A stretch of DNA of 57,332 nucleotides from Streptomyces sp. PR69 (GCF_026420845.1 NZ_JAOWCB010000035.1:1-57332), one strand, 5' to 3'. Numbered from the stretch's first letter, positions 25,967 to 35,558 are shown. Notes: generated from the letters alone by a model not told the origin. A program made the numbers and translations.

Positions 25967-26015
25967 TGAGTGCGTCCCGCGCGTCACGCTGCCGCCGCCC
26001 CCATGTGGAGGAGCC

Positions 26016-28238
26016 ATGTCCCGCACCCCCGCCGCCCGGACCGCACTGCGCATCTGCCCCCTGTGCGAGGCGACCTGCGGGCTCAGCCTCACCGTCGAGG
26101 ACGGGCGCGTCACCGGGGCGCGCGGAGACCGGCACGACATCTTCAGCCGGGGCTTCATCTGCCCCAAGGGGGCGTCGTTCGGCGAGCTCGACGCCGATCC
26201 CGACCGGCTCCGCGCCCCCCTCGTACGCAGCGGCGGGCAGCTGCGCGAAGCGAGCTGGGCGGAGGCGTTCGACGCGATCGCCGCCCGGCTGCCGCCGCTC
26301 GTCGCCGAGCACGGCCCGGACTCCGTCGCCGTCGTCCTCGGCAACCCCAACGTCCACACCATGGCCGGGGCGCTCTACCCGCCCGTCCTGCTCTCGCTGC
26401 TGCGCACCCGCAGCCTCTTCACCGCGAGCACCCTGGACCAGATGCCCAAACACGTCTCCAGCGGTCTCCTCTTCGGCTCCGCCACGGCCATCCCCGTCCC
26501 CGACCTGGACCGCACCGCGCATCTGCTGCTCCTCGGCGCCAACCCCGTCGAATCCAACGGCAGCCTGTGCACCGCGCCCGACTTCCCCGGCAGGCTCAAA
26601 GCACTCCGCAAACGCGGCGGCACCCTCACCGTCGTCGACCCCCGCCGCACCCGCACCGCACGGCTGGCCACCCGCCACCTCCCCATCCGGCCCGGCGCCG
26701 ACGCCCTGCTCCTCGCCAGCCTCGCCCATGTCCTGTTCGAGGAGAAGCTCACCGGCCTCGGGGCCCTCGAAGAGCATGTCGAAGGAGTGGACGAACTCCG
26801 CGAGGCCCTGCGCGACTTCACACCCGAGGCCGTCGCCCCAGCCTGCGACATCGACGCCGAGGACATCCGCTCCCTCGCCCGCGAACTCGCCGCCGCGCCG
26901 TCCGCCGCCGTCTACGGACGCATCGGCAGCAGCACCGTGGAACACGGCACGCTCGCCAGCTGGCTGGTGGACGTCCTCAATGTGCTCACCGGCAACCTCG
27001 ACCGCCCCGGCGGCGCGCTCTTCCCCCTCGCCGCCACCGACCGCGCGCCCCGCCCGCCCGGACCGGGCAAGGGCTTCGCGCTCGGCCGCTGGGCGAGCAG
27101 GGTCGGCGGCCACCCCGAAGCCAAGAGCGAACTGCCCATGGCCGCTCTCGCCGAGGAGATCGACACTCCCGGCGCCGGGCGGATTCGCGCCGTGCTCGCG
27201 GTGGCCGCCAACCCGGTGCTCTCCGCCCCCGACGGCGACCGGCTCGACCGGGCGCTGGCCGGAGTCGACTTCATGGTCAGCGTCGATCCGTACCTCAACG
27301 AGACCTCACGCCACGCACATGTCGTGCTGCCTGTGCCGCCGCCCTCCCAGAGCCCCCACTTCGACTTCGCCTTCAACGCTCTCGCCGTCCACAACCAGGT
27401 GCGCTACACGCCGGCGCCCGTGCCGCTGGAGCCCGGGCTGATGGACGAATGCGAGATACACGCCCGGCTCGTCCTCGCCGTGTGCGGGATGCACGGCCAG
27501 GACCCCTCCGCGCTCGACGACACGGTGATCGCCACGACCCTCGGCAAGGCGGTCGCCGACCCCTCCTCGCCCGTGCACGGCCAGGACCCCGACGCCGTCG
27601 CCGCCCGGCTCACCGGCCGCACCGGGCCCGAGCGGCGGCTCGACATGATGCTGCGCCTCGGACCGTACGACCTCACCCTCCAGCGCCTGCTGGAGCGGCC
27701 CCACGGCATCGACCTCGGCCCGCTCAAGCCCCGGCTGCCCGAGGTGCTCAGGACCCGCAGCGGCCGGATCGAACTGCTGCCCGCCCCGATCGCCGCCGAT
27801 CTGCCCCGGCTGCGGCGCGCACTGTCCGAGCGGCCCGCCGGTCTCGTCCTGGTCGGCCGCCGCCATCTGCGCTCCAACAACAGCTGGCTGCACAACGTGC
27901 CCTCGCTGAACGGCGGTTCCAACCGCTGCACGCTCCATGTCCACCCGGCGGACGCCCAGCGGCTCGGCCTGCGCGACGGCGAACCGGCCAGGATCGCGGC
28001 GGACGGCGGACAGGTGACCGCCCCGGTGGAGATCACCGACGCGGTGCGGCCCGGAGTGGTGAGCCTGCCCCACGGCTGGGGACACGACCGGCCCGGCACC
28101 CGGATGAGCGTCGCCGCCGCGCACCCCGGGGCCAATGTCAACCAGCTCCTCGACGGCTCCCGGCTCGACCCGCTGTCCGGCACCGCGGTGCTCAACGGCT
28201 TCCCTGTCGAGATCACGCCTCTGGCACCGTCAAACTAA
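26016..28238 (+). CDS. Molybdopterin-dependent oxidoreductase with [4Fe-4S] cluster
   Basis: 740 residues from ATG 26016, directly after GGAGGAG. The N-terminal cluster ligands are C14-x2-C17-x3-C21-x27-C49 (CPLCEATC ... FICPKG). The bis-MGD domain follows: HVSSGLLFG, LLLGANPVESNGSL, TVVDPRRTRTARLA, and the C-terminal cofactor-binding domain RRHLRSNNSWLHN ... LPHGWGH. It belongs to the DMSO-reductase superfamily; many such soluble actinobacterial members have no known substrate. No Tat signal is visible, so it is cytoplasmic. Its stop codon lies inside a perfect palindrome. Confidence 0.88.
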   Translation: MSRTPAARTALRICPLCEATCGLSLTVEDGRVTGARGDRHDIFSRGFICPKGASFGELDADPDRLRAPLVRSGGQLREASWAEAFDAIAARLPPLVAEHGPDSVAVVLGNPNVHTMAGALYPPVLLSLLRTRSLFTASTLDQMPKHVSSGLLFGSATAIPVPDLDRTAHLLLLGANPVESNGSLCTAPDFPGRLKALRKRGGTLTVVDPRRTRTARLATRHLPIRPGADALLLASLAHVLFEEKLTGLGALEEHVEGVDELREALRDFTPEAVAPACDIDAEDIRSLARELAAAPSAAVYGRIGSSTVEHGTLASWLVDVLNVLTGNLDRPGGALFPLAATDRAPRPPGPGKGFALGRWASRVGGHPEAKSELPMAALAEEIDTPGAGRIRAVLAVAANPVLSAPDGDRLDRALAGVDFMVSVDPYLNETSRHAHVVLPVPPPSQSPHFDFAFNALAVHNQVRYTPAPVPLEPGLMDECEIHARLVLAVCGMHGQDPSALDDTVIATTLGKAVADPSSPVHGQDPDAVAARLTGRTGPERRLDMMLRLGPYDLTLQRLLERPHGIDLGPLKPRLPEVLRTRSGRIELLPAPIAADLPRLRRALSERPAGLVLVGRRHLRSNNSWLHNVPSLNGGSNRCTLHVHPADAQRLGLRDGEPARIAADGGQVTAPVEITDAVRPGVVSLPHGWGHDRPGTRMSVAAAHPGANVNQLLDGSRLDPLSGTAVLNGFPVEITPLAPSN

Positions 28239-28256
28239 CAGCGCTAGTTTGACGGT
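28226..28256. promoter_or_regulatory. Perfect 12-bp-arm palindrome: operator or terminator before ALDH operon
   Basis: Arms ACCGTCAAACTA (28226-28237) and TAGTTTGACGGT (28245-28256) around the 7-nt ACAGCGC. It overlaps the stop of the molybdopterin gene and lies 70 bp upstream of the aldehyde dehydrogenase start. Its AT-rich inner arms and position suit a repressor operator; a transcription terminator is the alternative. Confidence 0.6.
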
Positions 28257-28325
28257 CCGGCCCGATGCGCCCGTACGATGCGGGCGCATCGTTTCCGGTC
28301 GGTCAGGAGCTTCGGAGGGAGCGCG

Positions 28326-29720
28326 ATGAAGGCGCACGACGGCATGTACATCGACGGCCGGTGGACGCCCGCGGCGGGACCGGAGTCCATCGCCGTGGTG
28401 AACCCCGCGGACGAGCAGGTCATCGCGCAGGTGCCGGCGGGCGACGCCCGGGACGTCGACGCCGCCGTACGCGCCGCCCGCGCCGCCTTCCCCGCCTGGG
28501 CCGCCACCCCGCCCGCGGAGCGCGCGGCGAAGCTCACCGCGCTGCGCGACGCGCTGGCCGCCCGCAAGGACGAGATCGCCGAGACCGTCACCGCCGAACT
28601 GGGCGCGCCGCTCGCGTTCTCCCAGAAGGTCCACGCCGGGCTGCCGCTGCTGGTCGCGGGCTCCTACGCGGAGCTCGCCGCCTCGTACTCCTTCGAGGAG
28701 ACGATCGGCAACTCCACGGTGCTCATGGAGCCGGTCGGCGTCGTCGCCGCCATCACACCGTGGAACTATCCGCTCCACCAGATCGTCGCCAAGGTCGCCC
28801 CCGCGCTGGCCGCAGGCTGCACCGTCGTCCTCAAGCCCGCCGAGGACACCCCGCTCACCGCTCAGCTCTTCGCCGGGGCCGTCCATGACGCCGGGCTGCC
28901 CGCCGGAGTGTTCAACCTGGTCACGGGGCTCGGAGCGGTCGCCGGGCAGGCGCTGGCCGCCCATGGCGACGTCGATCTGGTCTCCTTCACCGGCTCCACC
29001 GCGGTCGGCCGGCAGATCGGCGCCACCGCCGGCGGCGCGATCAAACGCGTCGCCCTGGAACTGGGCGGCAAATCCGCCAATGTCATCCTGCCCAGCGCCG
29101 ATCTGGAGAAGGCCGTCAAGGCGGGCATCGCCCATGTCATGGCCAACTCCGGCCAGACATGCAGCGCCTGGACCCGGATGCTGGTCCACAAGGACCGCTA
29201 CGAGGAGGCCGTCGCCCTCGCGGCCGCCGCGATCTCCGCGTATGCGCCCGGCGAGCGGATCGGCCCGCTGGTCAGCGCCAAGCAGCAGCAGCGGGTGCTC
29301 GGCTACATCCAGAAGGGCATCGCCGAGGGCGCACGGCTGGTCGCGGGCGGCCCCGACGCCCCGCGCGAGACGGGCTACTACGTCAGCCCGACCCTGTTCG
29401 CCGATGTCACGCCGGAGATGACCATCGCCCAGGAGGAGATCTTCGGCCCCGTCGTCGCGATGATCGAGTACGCGGACGAGGACGAGGCCGTACGCATCGC
29501 CAACGGCACCGTCTACGGGCTCGCGGGCGGCGTCTGGGCGGGGGAGGAGGCAGAGGCCGTCGCCTTCGCCCGGCGGATGGACGCGGGCCAGATCGACGTC
29601 AACGGCGGCCGGTTCAACCCGCTCGCCCCCTTCGGCGGCTACAAGCAGTCCGGCGTCGGCCGCGAACTGGGCCCGCACGGGCTGTCCGAGTACCTCCAGA
29701 CCAAGTCCCTCCAGCTCTGA
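28326..29720 (+). CDS. Aldehyde dehydrogenase (NAD(P)-dependent)
   Basis: 464 residues. Oxidises an aldehyde to its acid. NAD site FTGSTAVGRQIG, general base Glu in ALELGGKSAN, nucleophile Cys in NSGQTCSAW, and EEIFGPVVA near the C-terminus. Start at ATG 28326, after GGAGGGAGCGCG. Followed 18 bp later by an alcohol dehydrogenase, giving an alcohol-aldehyde-acid oxidation pair. Confidence 0.93.
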   Translation: MKAHDGMYIDGRWTPAAGPESIAVVNPADEQVIAQVPAGDARDVDAAVRAARAAFPAWAATPPAERAAKLTALRDALAARKDEIAETVTAELGAPLAFSQKVHAGLPLLVAGSYAELAASYSFEETIGNSTVLMEPVGVVAAITPWNYPLHQIVAKVAPALAAGCTVVLKPAEDTPLTAQLFAGAVHDAGLPAGVFNLVTGLGAVAGQALAAHGDVDLVSFTGSTAVGRQIGATAGGAIKRVALELGGKSANVILPSADLEKAVKAGIAHVMANSGQTCSAWTRMLVHKDRYEEAVALAAAAISAYAPGERIGPLVSAKQQQRVLGYIQKGIAEGARLVAGGPDAPRETGYYVSPTLFADVTPEMTIAQEEIFGPVVAMIEYADEDEAVRIANGTVYGLAGGVWAGEEAEAVAFARRMDAGQIDVNGGRFNPLAPFGGYKQSGVGRELGPHGLSEYLQTKSLQL

Positions 29721-29738
29721 CAGGGAGTTCCGCACACC

Positions 29739-30818
29739 ATGGTCCGCGCCGCCGTTCTGCCCTCCATCGGCTCCCCGCTGGAGATCACCGAGATCGAACT
29801 GCCCGAGCCCGGCCCCGGCCAAGTGCGCGTCCGCCTGGCCGCCGCCGGGGTGTGCCACTCCGACCTGTCCCTGTCCAACGGCACCATGAGAGTGCCCGTG
29901 CCTGCGGTGCTCGGCCACGAAGGCGCGGGCACGGTCGTCTCCGTCGGGCCGGGCGTCGGCCATGTGGCCCCCGGTGACGGCGTGGTGCTCAACTGGGCGC
30001 CGTCCTGCGGCGGCTGCCACCACTGCGGCATCGGCGAAGTGTGGCTGTGCGCCAAGGCACTCGCCGGGGTGGGCGATGTCTACGCGGTCACCGCGGACGG
30101 CGTCGAACTGCACCCCGGCCTCAACGTCGCGGCTTTCGCCGAGGAGACCGTCGTCGCCGCGGACTGCGTGCTGCCCGCCCCCGCCTCCGTGCCGCTCGCC
30201 GACGCCGCCCTCCTCGGCTGCGCCGTCCTCACCGGCTATGGCGCGGTGCACCACGCCGCCCGGCTGCGCGAGGGCGAGTCGGCGGCCGTCTTCGGCGTCG
30301 GCGGAGTGGGTCTCGCCGCGCTGCAGGCCGCCCGGATCGCGGGCGCGGAGACGATCGTGGCCGTCGATGTGTCCCCGGCGAAGGAGGAACTGGCCCGCGC
30401 CGCGGGCGCTACCGACTTCCTCCTCGCCTCCGAGACCACGCCCAAGGAGATCCGGGCGCTCACGGCGGGCCACGGCGTGGACGTCTCCATCGAATGCGCG
30501 GGCCGCGCCGCCGCCATCCGCTCCGCCTGGGACTCCACCCGCCGCGGCGGCCGCACCACGGTGGTCGGCATCGGCGGCAAGGACCAGCAGGTCACCTTTA
30601 ACGCCCTGGAGATCTTCCACTGGGGGCGCACGCTGTCCGGCTGTGTGTACGGCAACTCCGACCCCGCCGTGGACCTTCCCGTGCTGGCGGAGCACATCCG
30701 CGCGGGGCGGCTCGATCTGGGCGCGATGGTGACGGAGCGGATCGCGCTTGACGCCATCCCGGCCGCGTTCGAGAACATGACGGCGGGCAAGGGGGGCCGG
30801 GCGCTGGTGGTCTTCTGA
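29739..30818 (+). CDS. Zinc-dependent alcohol dehydrogenase (MDR family)
   Basis: 359 residues. Catalytic zinc ligands Cys in GVCHSDLS and His in GHEGAG; structural-zinc cluster CGGCHHCGIGEVWLC; Rossmann motif GVGGVGLAALQAA. The gap in the structural-zinc loop and the C-terminus FENMTAGKGGRALVVF are typical of class III-like long-chain or aromatic alcohol dehydrogenases. Operon partner of the aldehyde dehydrogenase upstream. Confidence 0.92.
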   Translation: MVRAAVLPSIGSPLEITEIELPEPGPGQVRVRLAAAGVCHSDLSLSNGTMRVPVPAVLGHEGAGTVVSVGPGVGHVAPGDGVVLNWAPSCGGCHHCGIGEVWLCAKALAGVGDVYAVTADGVELHPGLNVAAFAEETVVAADCVLPAPASVPLADAALLGCAVLTGYGAVHHAARLREGESAAVFGVGGVGLAALQAARIAGAETIVAVDVSPAKEELARAAGATDFLLASETTPKEIRALTAGHGVDVSIECAGRAAAIRSAWDSTRRGGRTTVVGIGGKDQQVTFNALEIFHWGRTLSGCVYGNSDPAVDLPVLAEHIRAGRLDLGAMVTERIALDAIPAAFENMTAGKGGRALVVF

Positions 30819-30847
30819 CGGTCCCGTACGGCCTGAGGCGCGGGGGG

Positions 30848-30866
30848 CCGGGGGCGGAGCCCCTGG
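30848..30866. repeat. Dispersed hairpin repeat copy (convergent spacer)
   Basis: CCGGGGGC-GGA-GCCCCTGG. Sits between the alcohol dehydrogenase and the convergent TetR gene; probable terminator. Confidence 0.6.
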
Positions 30867-30872
30867 ACGGCA

Positions 30873-31472
30873 TTACGGCCGCAGCGCCCGCATCAGAAGG
30901 TCCGCCAGGTGGTCCGCCACCTGCTGGGGGCTCAGCGGGCCGTCGGGGCGGTACCACGTGGACAGGTGGTGGACGGAGCCGAAGTGGTAGTCGACGACCA
31001 GGTCAGCCGGGGTGGCGGAGGAGAACACCCCGCTCTGCTGGCCCTCCTCGATCAGCGCCCGGAACCGCTCGTGGTACCGGCGGCGCTCCGCGCGGACCTG
31101 CTTGTGCTTCTCGGGGCTCAGATGGTGCATGGAACGGAAGAAGATCGCGGCGTCGTCGAGATTGGCGATGGTGGTGACGACGACATCCGCCGCGGCCGCG
31201 CGCAGCCGCGCCTCCACCGGCTCGTCGGCGTCGGCGAAGGCGTCCAGCCGCTCCTGCTGGAGGCGCAGCATCCGTGCGTACACCTCGTGGAGGAGGTCCT
31301 CTTTGGAGCCGAAGTAGTGGTAGAGCGCGCCCTTGGTGACGCCCGCGGCCTCGACGATCTCCTGGACCGACGTGCGGTCGTAGCCCTGCTCGGCGAAGAG
31401 CCGGGTGGCGGCGGCCAGCAGCCTCTGCGGGACGGGTGCGCCGCTCCCGTCCGTCGTCCTGGCCATCGCCAT
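30873..31472 (-). CDS. TetR-family regulator
   Basis: 199 residues from the ATG at 31472 (GGGAG five bases upstream), in preference to a second Met six bases on. Helix-turn-helix SVQEIVEAAGVTKGALYHYFGSKEDLL. The ligand domain ends STWYRPDGPLSPQQVADHLADLL, a C-terminal pattern also seen in KstR2-type TetR repressors of CoA-linked catabolism. Same strand as the SDR gene 40 bp upstream, so the two are probably cotranscribed. Confidence 0.9.
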   Translation of the reverse strand: MAMARTTDGSGAPVPQRLLAAATRLFAEQGYDRTSVQEIVEAAGVTKGALYHYFGSKEDLLHEVYARMLRLQQERLDAFADADEPVEARLRAAAADVVVTTIANLDDAAIFFRSMHHLSPEKHKQVRAERRRYHERFRALIEEGQQSGVFSSATPADLVVDYHFGSVHHLSTWYRPDGPLSPQQVADHLADLLMRALRP

Positions 31473-31512
31473 CGCCGCTCCCTGCCTTTCGTCGAGTGTT
31501 CGTTCGCTGCTC

Positions 31513-32316
31513 TTACCGGCGGAAACCTGGTTCCCGCCCGGGAATCTTCCCATCCGTCAGCGTCTCTTCCCACTTCTGCTGAATGTGGTTCATCGCGGTG
31601 AGCCAGCGGTCGGGGTCCGTCGCGCGGGTCTCGTAGTATCCGGCGACCTCGGGGTGGGGCAGGATCAGGAAGCGGTCCGCCTCGATGCCGTCGAACAGCG
31701 CGTCGGCCACATCCTCGGGCTCGATCGCGGTGGGCGCGAGGACGAGTTCGCCGGCCGATCCGGCGGCCGTGAGCATATCGGTGCGTACGCCCTGCGGGCA
31801 GATGGCGTGCACCTTGATCCCGCGGTGGCGGTAGGTGAGGGAGAGCCACTCCGCGAAGGCGTAGGCGGCGTGCTTGGACGCGCTGTAGGGGGCGGCGCCC
31901 ACCATGGTGAGCAGTCCGGCCGCGGAGACGGTCGAGATGAAGCGGCCGCTGCCGCGCTCCAGCCAGCCGGGCAGCAGTGTGCGGGCGGCGCGCACATGTG
32001 CCATGACGTTGACGTCCCAGGCGGCCGCCCATACGTCCTCGCCGGCGAAAGCGTCGCCCGGGGAGGCGAGTCCGGCGTTGGCGCAGTAGACGTCGACGGT
32101 TCCGCCGAGGGCGTCGCGGGCCTCTTCGACGATGTGCGAGGCGTCGCCGGGGACGGCGAGCGCGCCTGTCTCGTCGGCGATGGCCTTGGTGCGCTCCGGG
32201 TCGAGGTCGTTGACTGCGACGCGGGCCCCTTCGGCCGCGAATCTGCGGGCGAGCGCCGCGCCGATGCCGCCTCCCGCGCCCGTGACCACGACCCTGGCGC
32301 CCTGCACGCTGCTCAT
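31513..32316 (-). CDS. Short-chain dehydrogenase/reductase
   Basis: 267 residues from ATG 32316. Classical SDR: cofactor motif TGAGGGIG, NAG in CANAGLAS, catalytic Ser in STVSAAG and YxxxK in YSASKHA. Asp in NDLDPERT suggests NAD preference. It reduces or oxidises a hydroxyl/keto group of an unknown substrate. Preceded by a family-A operator and followed by a TetR gene. Confidence 0.9.
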   Translation of the reverse strand: MSSVQGARVVVTGAGGGIGAALARRFAAEGARVAVNDLDPERTKAIADETGALAVPGDASHIVEEARDALGGTVDVYCANAGLASPGDAFAGEDVWAAAWDVNVMAHVRAARTLLPGWLERGSGRFISTVSAAGLLTMVGAAPYSASKHAAYAFAEWLSLTYRHRGIKVHAICPQGVRTDMLTAAGSAGELVLAPTAIEPEDVADALFDGIEADRFLILPHPEVAGYYETRATDPDRWLTAMNHIQQKWEETLTDGKIPGREPGFRR

Positions 32317-32358
32317 CCCGGCCCGTCCTTCCTCTTCGGCTTCGTCCAGGGCGCAGAC

Positions 32359-32373
32359 TAACCGGTCGGTATG
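32359..32373. promoter_or_regulatory. TetR-type operator, family A copy 2
   Basis: TAACCGGTCGGTATG, 43 bp upstream of the SDR start (reading the other strand CATACCGACCGGTTA). Confidence 0.5.
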
Positions 32374-32488
32374 CGATGGAGAAAGGGTGCGGGAGTACAC
32401 CGCGGGGATCGTTCCGCCCGAGGCCCGTTCACGCTAGCGTGCGTGGCCATGACAGAGAGTGTGTGACGGTGCGGCGGAGGTGGGCCGA

Positions 32489-33772
32489 ATGAACCTGTCG
32501 AGACGAGGGCTGCTGGCGACGGGCGGGGCGCTCGCCGCGGGCGCGGCCGGGAGCGCGGGGGCGGCCAACGGCGTGGGGGAGGCCGACAGCGTGGGGGTGG
32601 CGAAGGCACGCTCCGGCCGCCGGGTGCGCACCGGCTTCGAACAGCTCGCGGACGACGGTTACGCGCCCCTGTCCGGCGAGCGCATCGGCGTGGTCACCAA
32701 TCCGACCGGCGTCACCCGCGACGTCCGGCACATCGTGGATGTGATGCACGCCGACGAGCGGGTGAACCTCGTCGCCGTCTTCGGCCCGGAGCACGGCTTC
32801 CGCGGCACCGCGCAGGCAGGCGGCTCCGAAGGCCGCTACGACGATCCGGCGACCGGACTGCCGGTCTACGACACCTATCTGAAGCGGGGCCGGCCGCTGG
32901 CAGACATCTTCACCGGGGCGGGCGTGGACACGGTGGTGTTCGACATCCAGGACGTCGGGGCGCGCTTCTATACGTACATCTGGACGCTGTACGACTGCAT
33001 GGAGGCCGCGGAGCTCGCGGGGAAACGGTTCGTCGTGCTGGACCGCCCCAACCCGGTCACGGGCCGGGCGGCCTGCGGGCCGGTGCTCGACAGGGAGTTC
33101 GCGACCTTCGTGGGTCGCGAGCCGATCGCCCAGGCGCACGGGATGACGGCAGCCGAGCTGGCCCTGCTCTTCAACGCGGAGTTTCTGACCCGGCCCGTGG
33201 AGCTGGCGACCGTCCCCATGGCGGGCTGGCGGCGCTCGGCGTTCTACGACGAGACCGGTCTGCCCTGGGTGCCGCCGAGCCCCAATATGCCCACCCCGGA
33301 CACGGCGCTCGTCTATGCGGGCACCTGCCTGTTCGAGGGCACCAACCTCTCGGAGGGCCGGGGCACCACCCGCCCCTTCGAACTCCTCGGCGCCGAGGGC
33401 GTCGACCGCCGCTGGGCCGAGGCGGCGAACCGGCTCGGCCTGCCCGGGGTGCACTTCCGGGAGGCGTACTTCACCCCGGTGTTCTCCAAGTTCCAGGGCA
33501 CGACCGTCGGCGGCGTCCAGCTCCATGTACACGACCGGGAGGCCTACGACCCCGTCCGCACCGGAGTCGCCCTGCTGGTGACGGCGAAGCGCGTCTGGAG
33601 CGGATTCGCCTGGCGGCCCGATCACTGGATCGACAAGCTGACCGGCTCGACGACGGTCCGCACGCTGATCGACGCGGGCGCGGACCACGACGAGGTCGCC
33701 GCGGCATGGCAGGAGAAGCTCTCGGAATTCCGGCGGGTACGACGGCGGCATCTGCGGTACCGGCGCCGCTGA
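32489..33772 (+). CDS. DUF1343/NamZ-type exo-beta-N-acetylmuramidase, exported
   Basis: 427 residues from ATG 32489 (GGAGG upstream). The N-terminus NLSRRGLLATGGALAAGAAG is a twin-arginine signal. The mature part has the DUF1343 hallmarks GVVTNPTGVTRD, VFGPEHGFRG, VFDIQDVGARFYTY, LDRPNP, and EGTNLSEGRGTTRPFEL. Characterised members (NamZ) release N-acetylmuramic acid from the non-reducing end of peptidoglycan fragments in murein recycling. Full length. The next frame downstream carries an esterase remnant. Confidence 0.88.
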   Translation: MNLSRRGLLATGGALAAGAAGSAGAANGVGEADSVGVAKARSGRRVRTGFEQLADDGYAPLSGERIGVVTNPTGVTRDVRHIVDVMHADERVNLVAVFGPEHGFRGTAQAGGSEGRYDDPATGLPVYDTYLKRGRPLADIFTGAGVDTVVFDIQDVGARFYTYIWTLYDCMEAAELAGKRFVVLDRPNPVTGRAACGPVLDREFATFVGREPIAQAHGMTAAELALLFNAEFLTRPVELATVPMAGWRRSAFYDETGLPWVPPSPNMPTPDTALVYAGTCLFEGTNLSEGRGTTRPFELLGAEGVDRRWAEAANRLGLPGVHFREAYFTPVFSKFQGTTVGGVQLHVHDREAYDPVRTGVALLVTAKRVWSGFAWRPDHWIDKLTGSTTVRTLIDAGADHDEVAAAWQEKLSEFRRVRRRHLRYRRR

Positions 33773-33853
33773 GCCGGGAGTGCGCCAAGCCGCCGCCGGG
33801 GGGCAGCCCCCCCTCATGACGGGGGCCGGCCGGCTGGCCGCACCCCCGGCCGG

Positions 33854-34600
33854 TTCCGCGAGCTGTACCGGGCCTCGTGGCCCACGGCCGGAGTGGACGC
33901 CTCCATCACGGCGCATATGCGCACCCCGCTCGCCGAACGGCGCGCCATGGCCGGCGATGTGCGCGAGGCATACGCGCTGCTGGAACGGCAGCCGCCCGGC
34001 CCCGACCGCACGGAGCACGCGTGGGTGCTTCAGCACGCTCAGGCCATCGCCCAGACCGGCACGGAGTGGTCGTACGACCTCTTCACCTCCGACGGCAGCC
34101 GGGAGGCCATGCGCTACCGCGACCGGGTCATGGCGGAGAACACCGTGTGGTGGCAGCGGATGACCGGGCACCGGATGCTGCTCTCCGCGCACAACGGCCA
34201 TGTGGGATACGAGAGCAGCGACCCCGTGCACTATCCGAAGCTGCAGGGCGCGTTTCTGCGCGACATGGTCGGCGACGCCTACGTCAGCCTTGGATTCACC
34301 TTCGGGCAGGGCTCGTTCAACGCCCTCGATCTGACCGATCCGGCAGAGCCGCTGCGGCGGTTCCGCGTCGGACCCCCGGCGCCGGGCAGCACCGAGCGCA
34401 CCCTGGAGCGGGTGGCGCGCTGTGACTACTGGCTGGACCTGCGCACCGCCCCGGCGGCGGCCCGCGCCTGGCTGGCGGTCGCGCGTCCGACGCGGAGCAT
34501 CGGCACGGCCTGGCCCGACGAGGCCCGCCCCGTGCGGCCGGCGTCCACATACGACCTACTGATCCATCTGCACCGGGTGACCGCGGCGGAGCGGCTGTAG
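33854..34600 (+). pseudogene. Erythromycin-esterase-like protein, 5'-truncated remnant
   Basis: The frame is open from the NamZ stop, but similarity starts near FRELYRASW (33854) and no ribosome-binding site precedes it. The remaining 240 residues match the C-terminal half of the erythromycin esterase family: AENTVWWQRMTG, LLSAHNGHVGYESSDP, SLGFTFGQGSFNA, and a terminal THDLLIHLHR-like block (STYDLLIHLHRVTAAE). The N-terminal half with the catalytic His/Glu is missing. The spacer is GC-repeat rich, pointing to deletion. Probably inactive. Confidence 0.75.
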
Positions 34601-34717
34601 CGGCAGACGGCCGCCCGGGTGGCTGATGGCGGCCATCGGATTTTCGATGGAGCCGGATCGGGCACTCGTACGTCCATTCCTTGACGCCGAAGAACGAGCG
34701 ACGGAGGTGGCAGTGCG

Positions 34718-35380
34718 ATGGCCGGTTTCCGGAGTCTTGCGAGACAGGTGCGCGACACTCGGTGCGATCTGGCGCTGCGGCGCTATTCGCTGCGCAAGTG
34801 CCTGGAGCGGTTCGCCCCTTATGGGCACCGTGCGACCTGGGACCATCTGTGCGCGAGGCACAGCTTCGGCCCCGAGGACAGGCAACCCGATCCGGCGCGG
34901 CTCGTGGCCGCGCTTGAGGAACTGGAAGAGGCGCGGGCCGTCTGGCTCGCGTACGAGGAGAAGTTCGCGGTCCGCCGCAGGCGTGAGAAGCAGGCGGGGC
35001 TGCGCAGACCGGGGTTCATCGACGACTGGCACCGCAGGACCTGGGGCGGCAACGGGGTCGCCCGCTGCGACAGCCCGGCGGCCCATCCGACGGCGCACCT
35101 CGGCGAGGTGCTGCGGCGGCTGACGGCGGCACTGGAGGCCGAGCCGGGGGCGGCCTGTCCGGTGTGCGGGGGCGCGGACATCGTCTGGCGTCAGGATCTC
35201 ACGTGCGAGCCGTCGTTCGGCCCGGTGTGCACGAAGTGCGGCATCGTGGTGCCGCAGCCGGTGCTCACGCGCGAAGCCGTGGACGCGGCGAAGCGGGCGG
35301 CGGCGGTGCGGGGGACGGCGGTACGGGGGACGGCGCCGGACAAGCGGGGGACGCAGGGGGCCTTGGCGTCGGTGGCGTAA
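34718..35380 (+). CDS. Uncharacterised protein with C-terminal zinc ribbon
   Basis: 220 residues, ATG with GGAGG upstream. Not recognised beyond a ribbon with CPVCGG and CTKCG pairs near residues 148 and 177. The first 130 residues are helical, Arg/Glu-rich, and include CLERFAPYGHRATWDHLC. The tail is repetitive (VRGTAVRGTAP). No operon partner. Confidence 0.65.
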   Translation: MAGFRSLARQVRDTRCDLALRRYSLRKCLERFAPYGHRATWDHLCARHSFGPEDRQPDPARLVAALEELEEARAVWLAYEEKFAVRRRREKQAGLRRPGFIDDWHRRTWGGNGVARCDSPAAHPTAHLGEVLRRLTAALEAEPGAACPVCGGADIVWRQDLTCEPSFGPVCTKCGIVVPQPVLTREAVDAAKRAAAVRGTAVRGTAPDKRGTQGALASVA

Positions 35381-35484
35381 GCGCGGGGGCGCTGACGTAC
35401 TGGACATACTGGATGCACTGAACGAACCGGCGCGGCGCGAGGGCGGACCGCGGCGTCGTCGCGCCCCCGCGCCGGGCCGGGCCG

Positions 35485-35528
35485 TTGACAGGCCCCGCCC
35501 TGACCCGCATGCTGAGCAAGCGCTTGCA
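35485..35528 (+). promoter_or_regulatory. Promoter of maoC-like gene with KstR2-like operator
   Basis: A perfect -35 TTGACA (35485-35490), a 17-bp spacer, a weak -10 CATGCT (35508-35513), then the palindrome AGCAAGCGCTTGCA (35515-35528) over the expected transcription start. It matches the AnCAAGnnCTTGnT pattern of KstR2-type TetR sites except the last base. Confidence 0.6.
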
Positions 35529-35558
35529 CAGTGATCGCGACGGGCAGGGAGCAGGGAC

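Noticed and set aside
28230..30695. Minus-strand frame of 821 codons
   Set aside because: Antisense shadow of the aldehyde and alcohol dehydrogenase genes, both of which have complete catalytic motifs.
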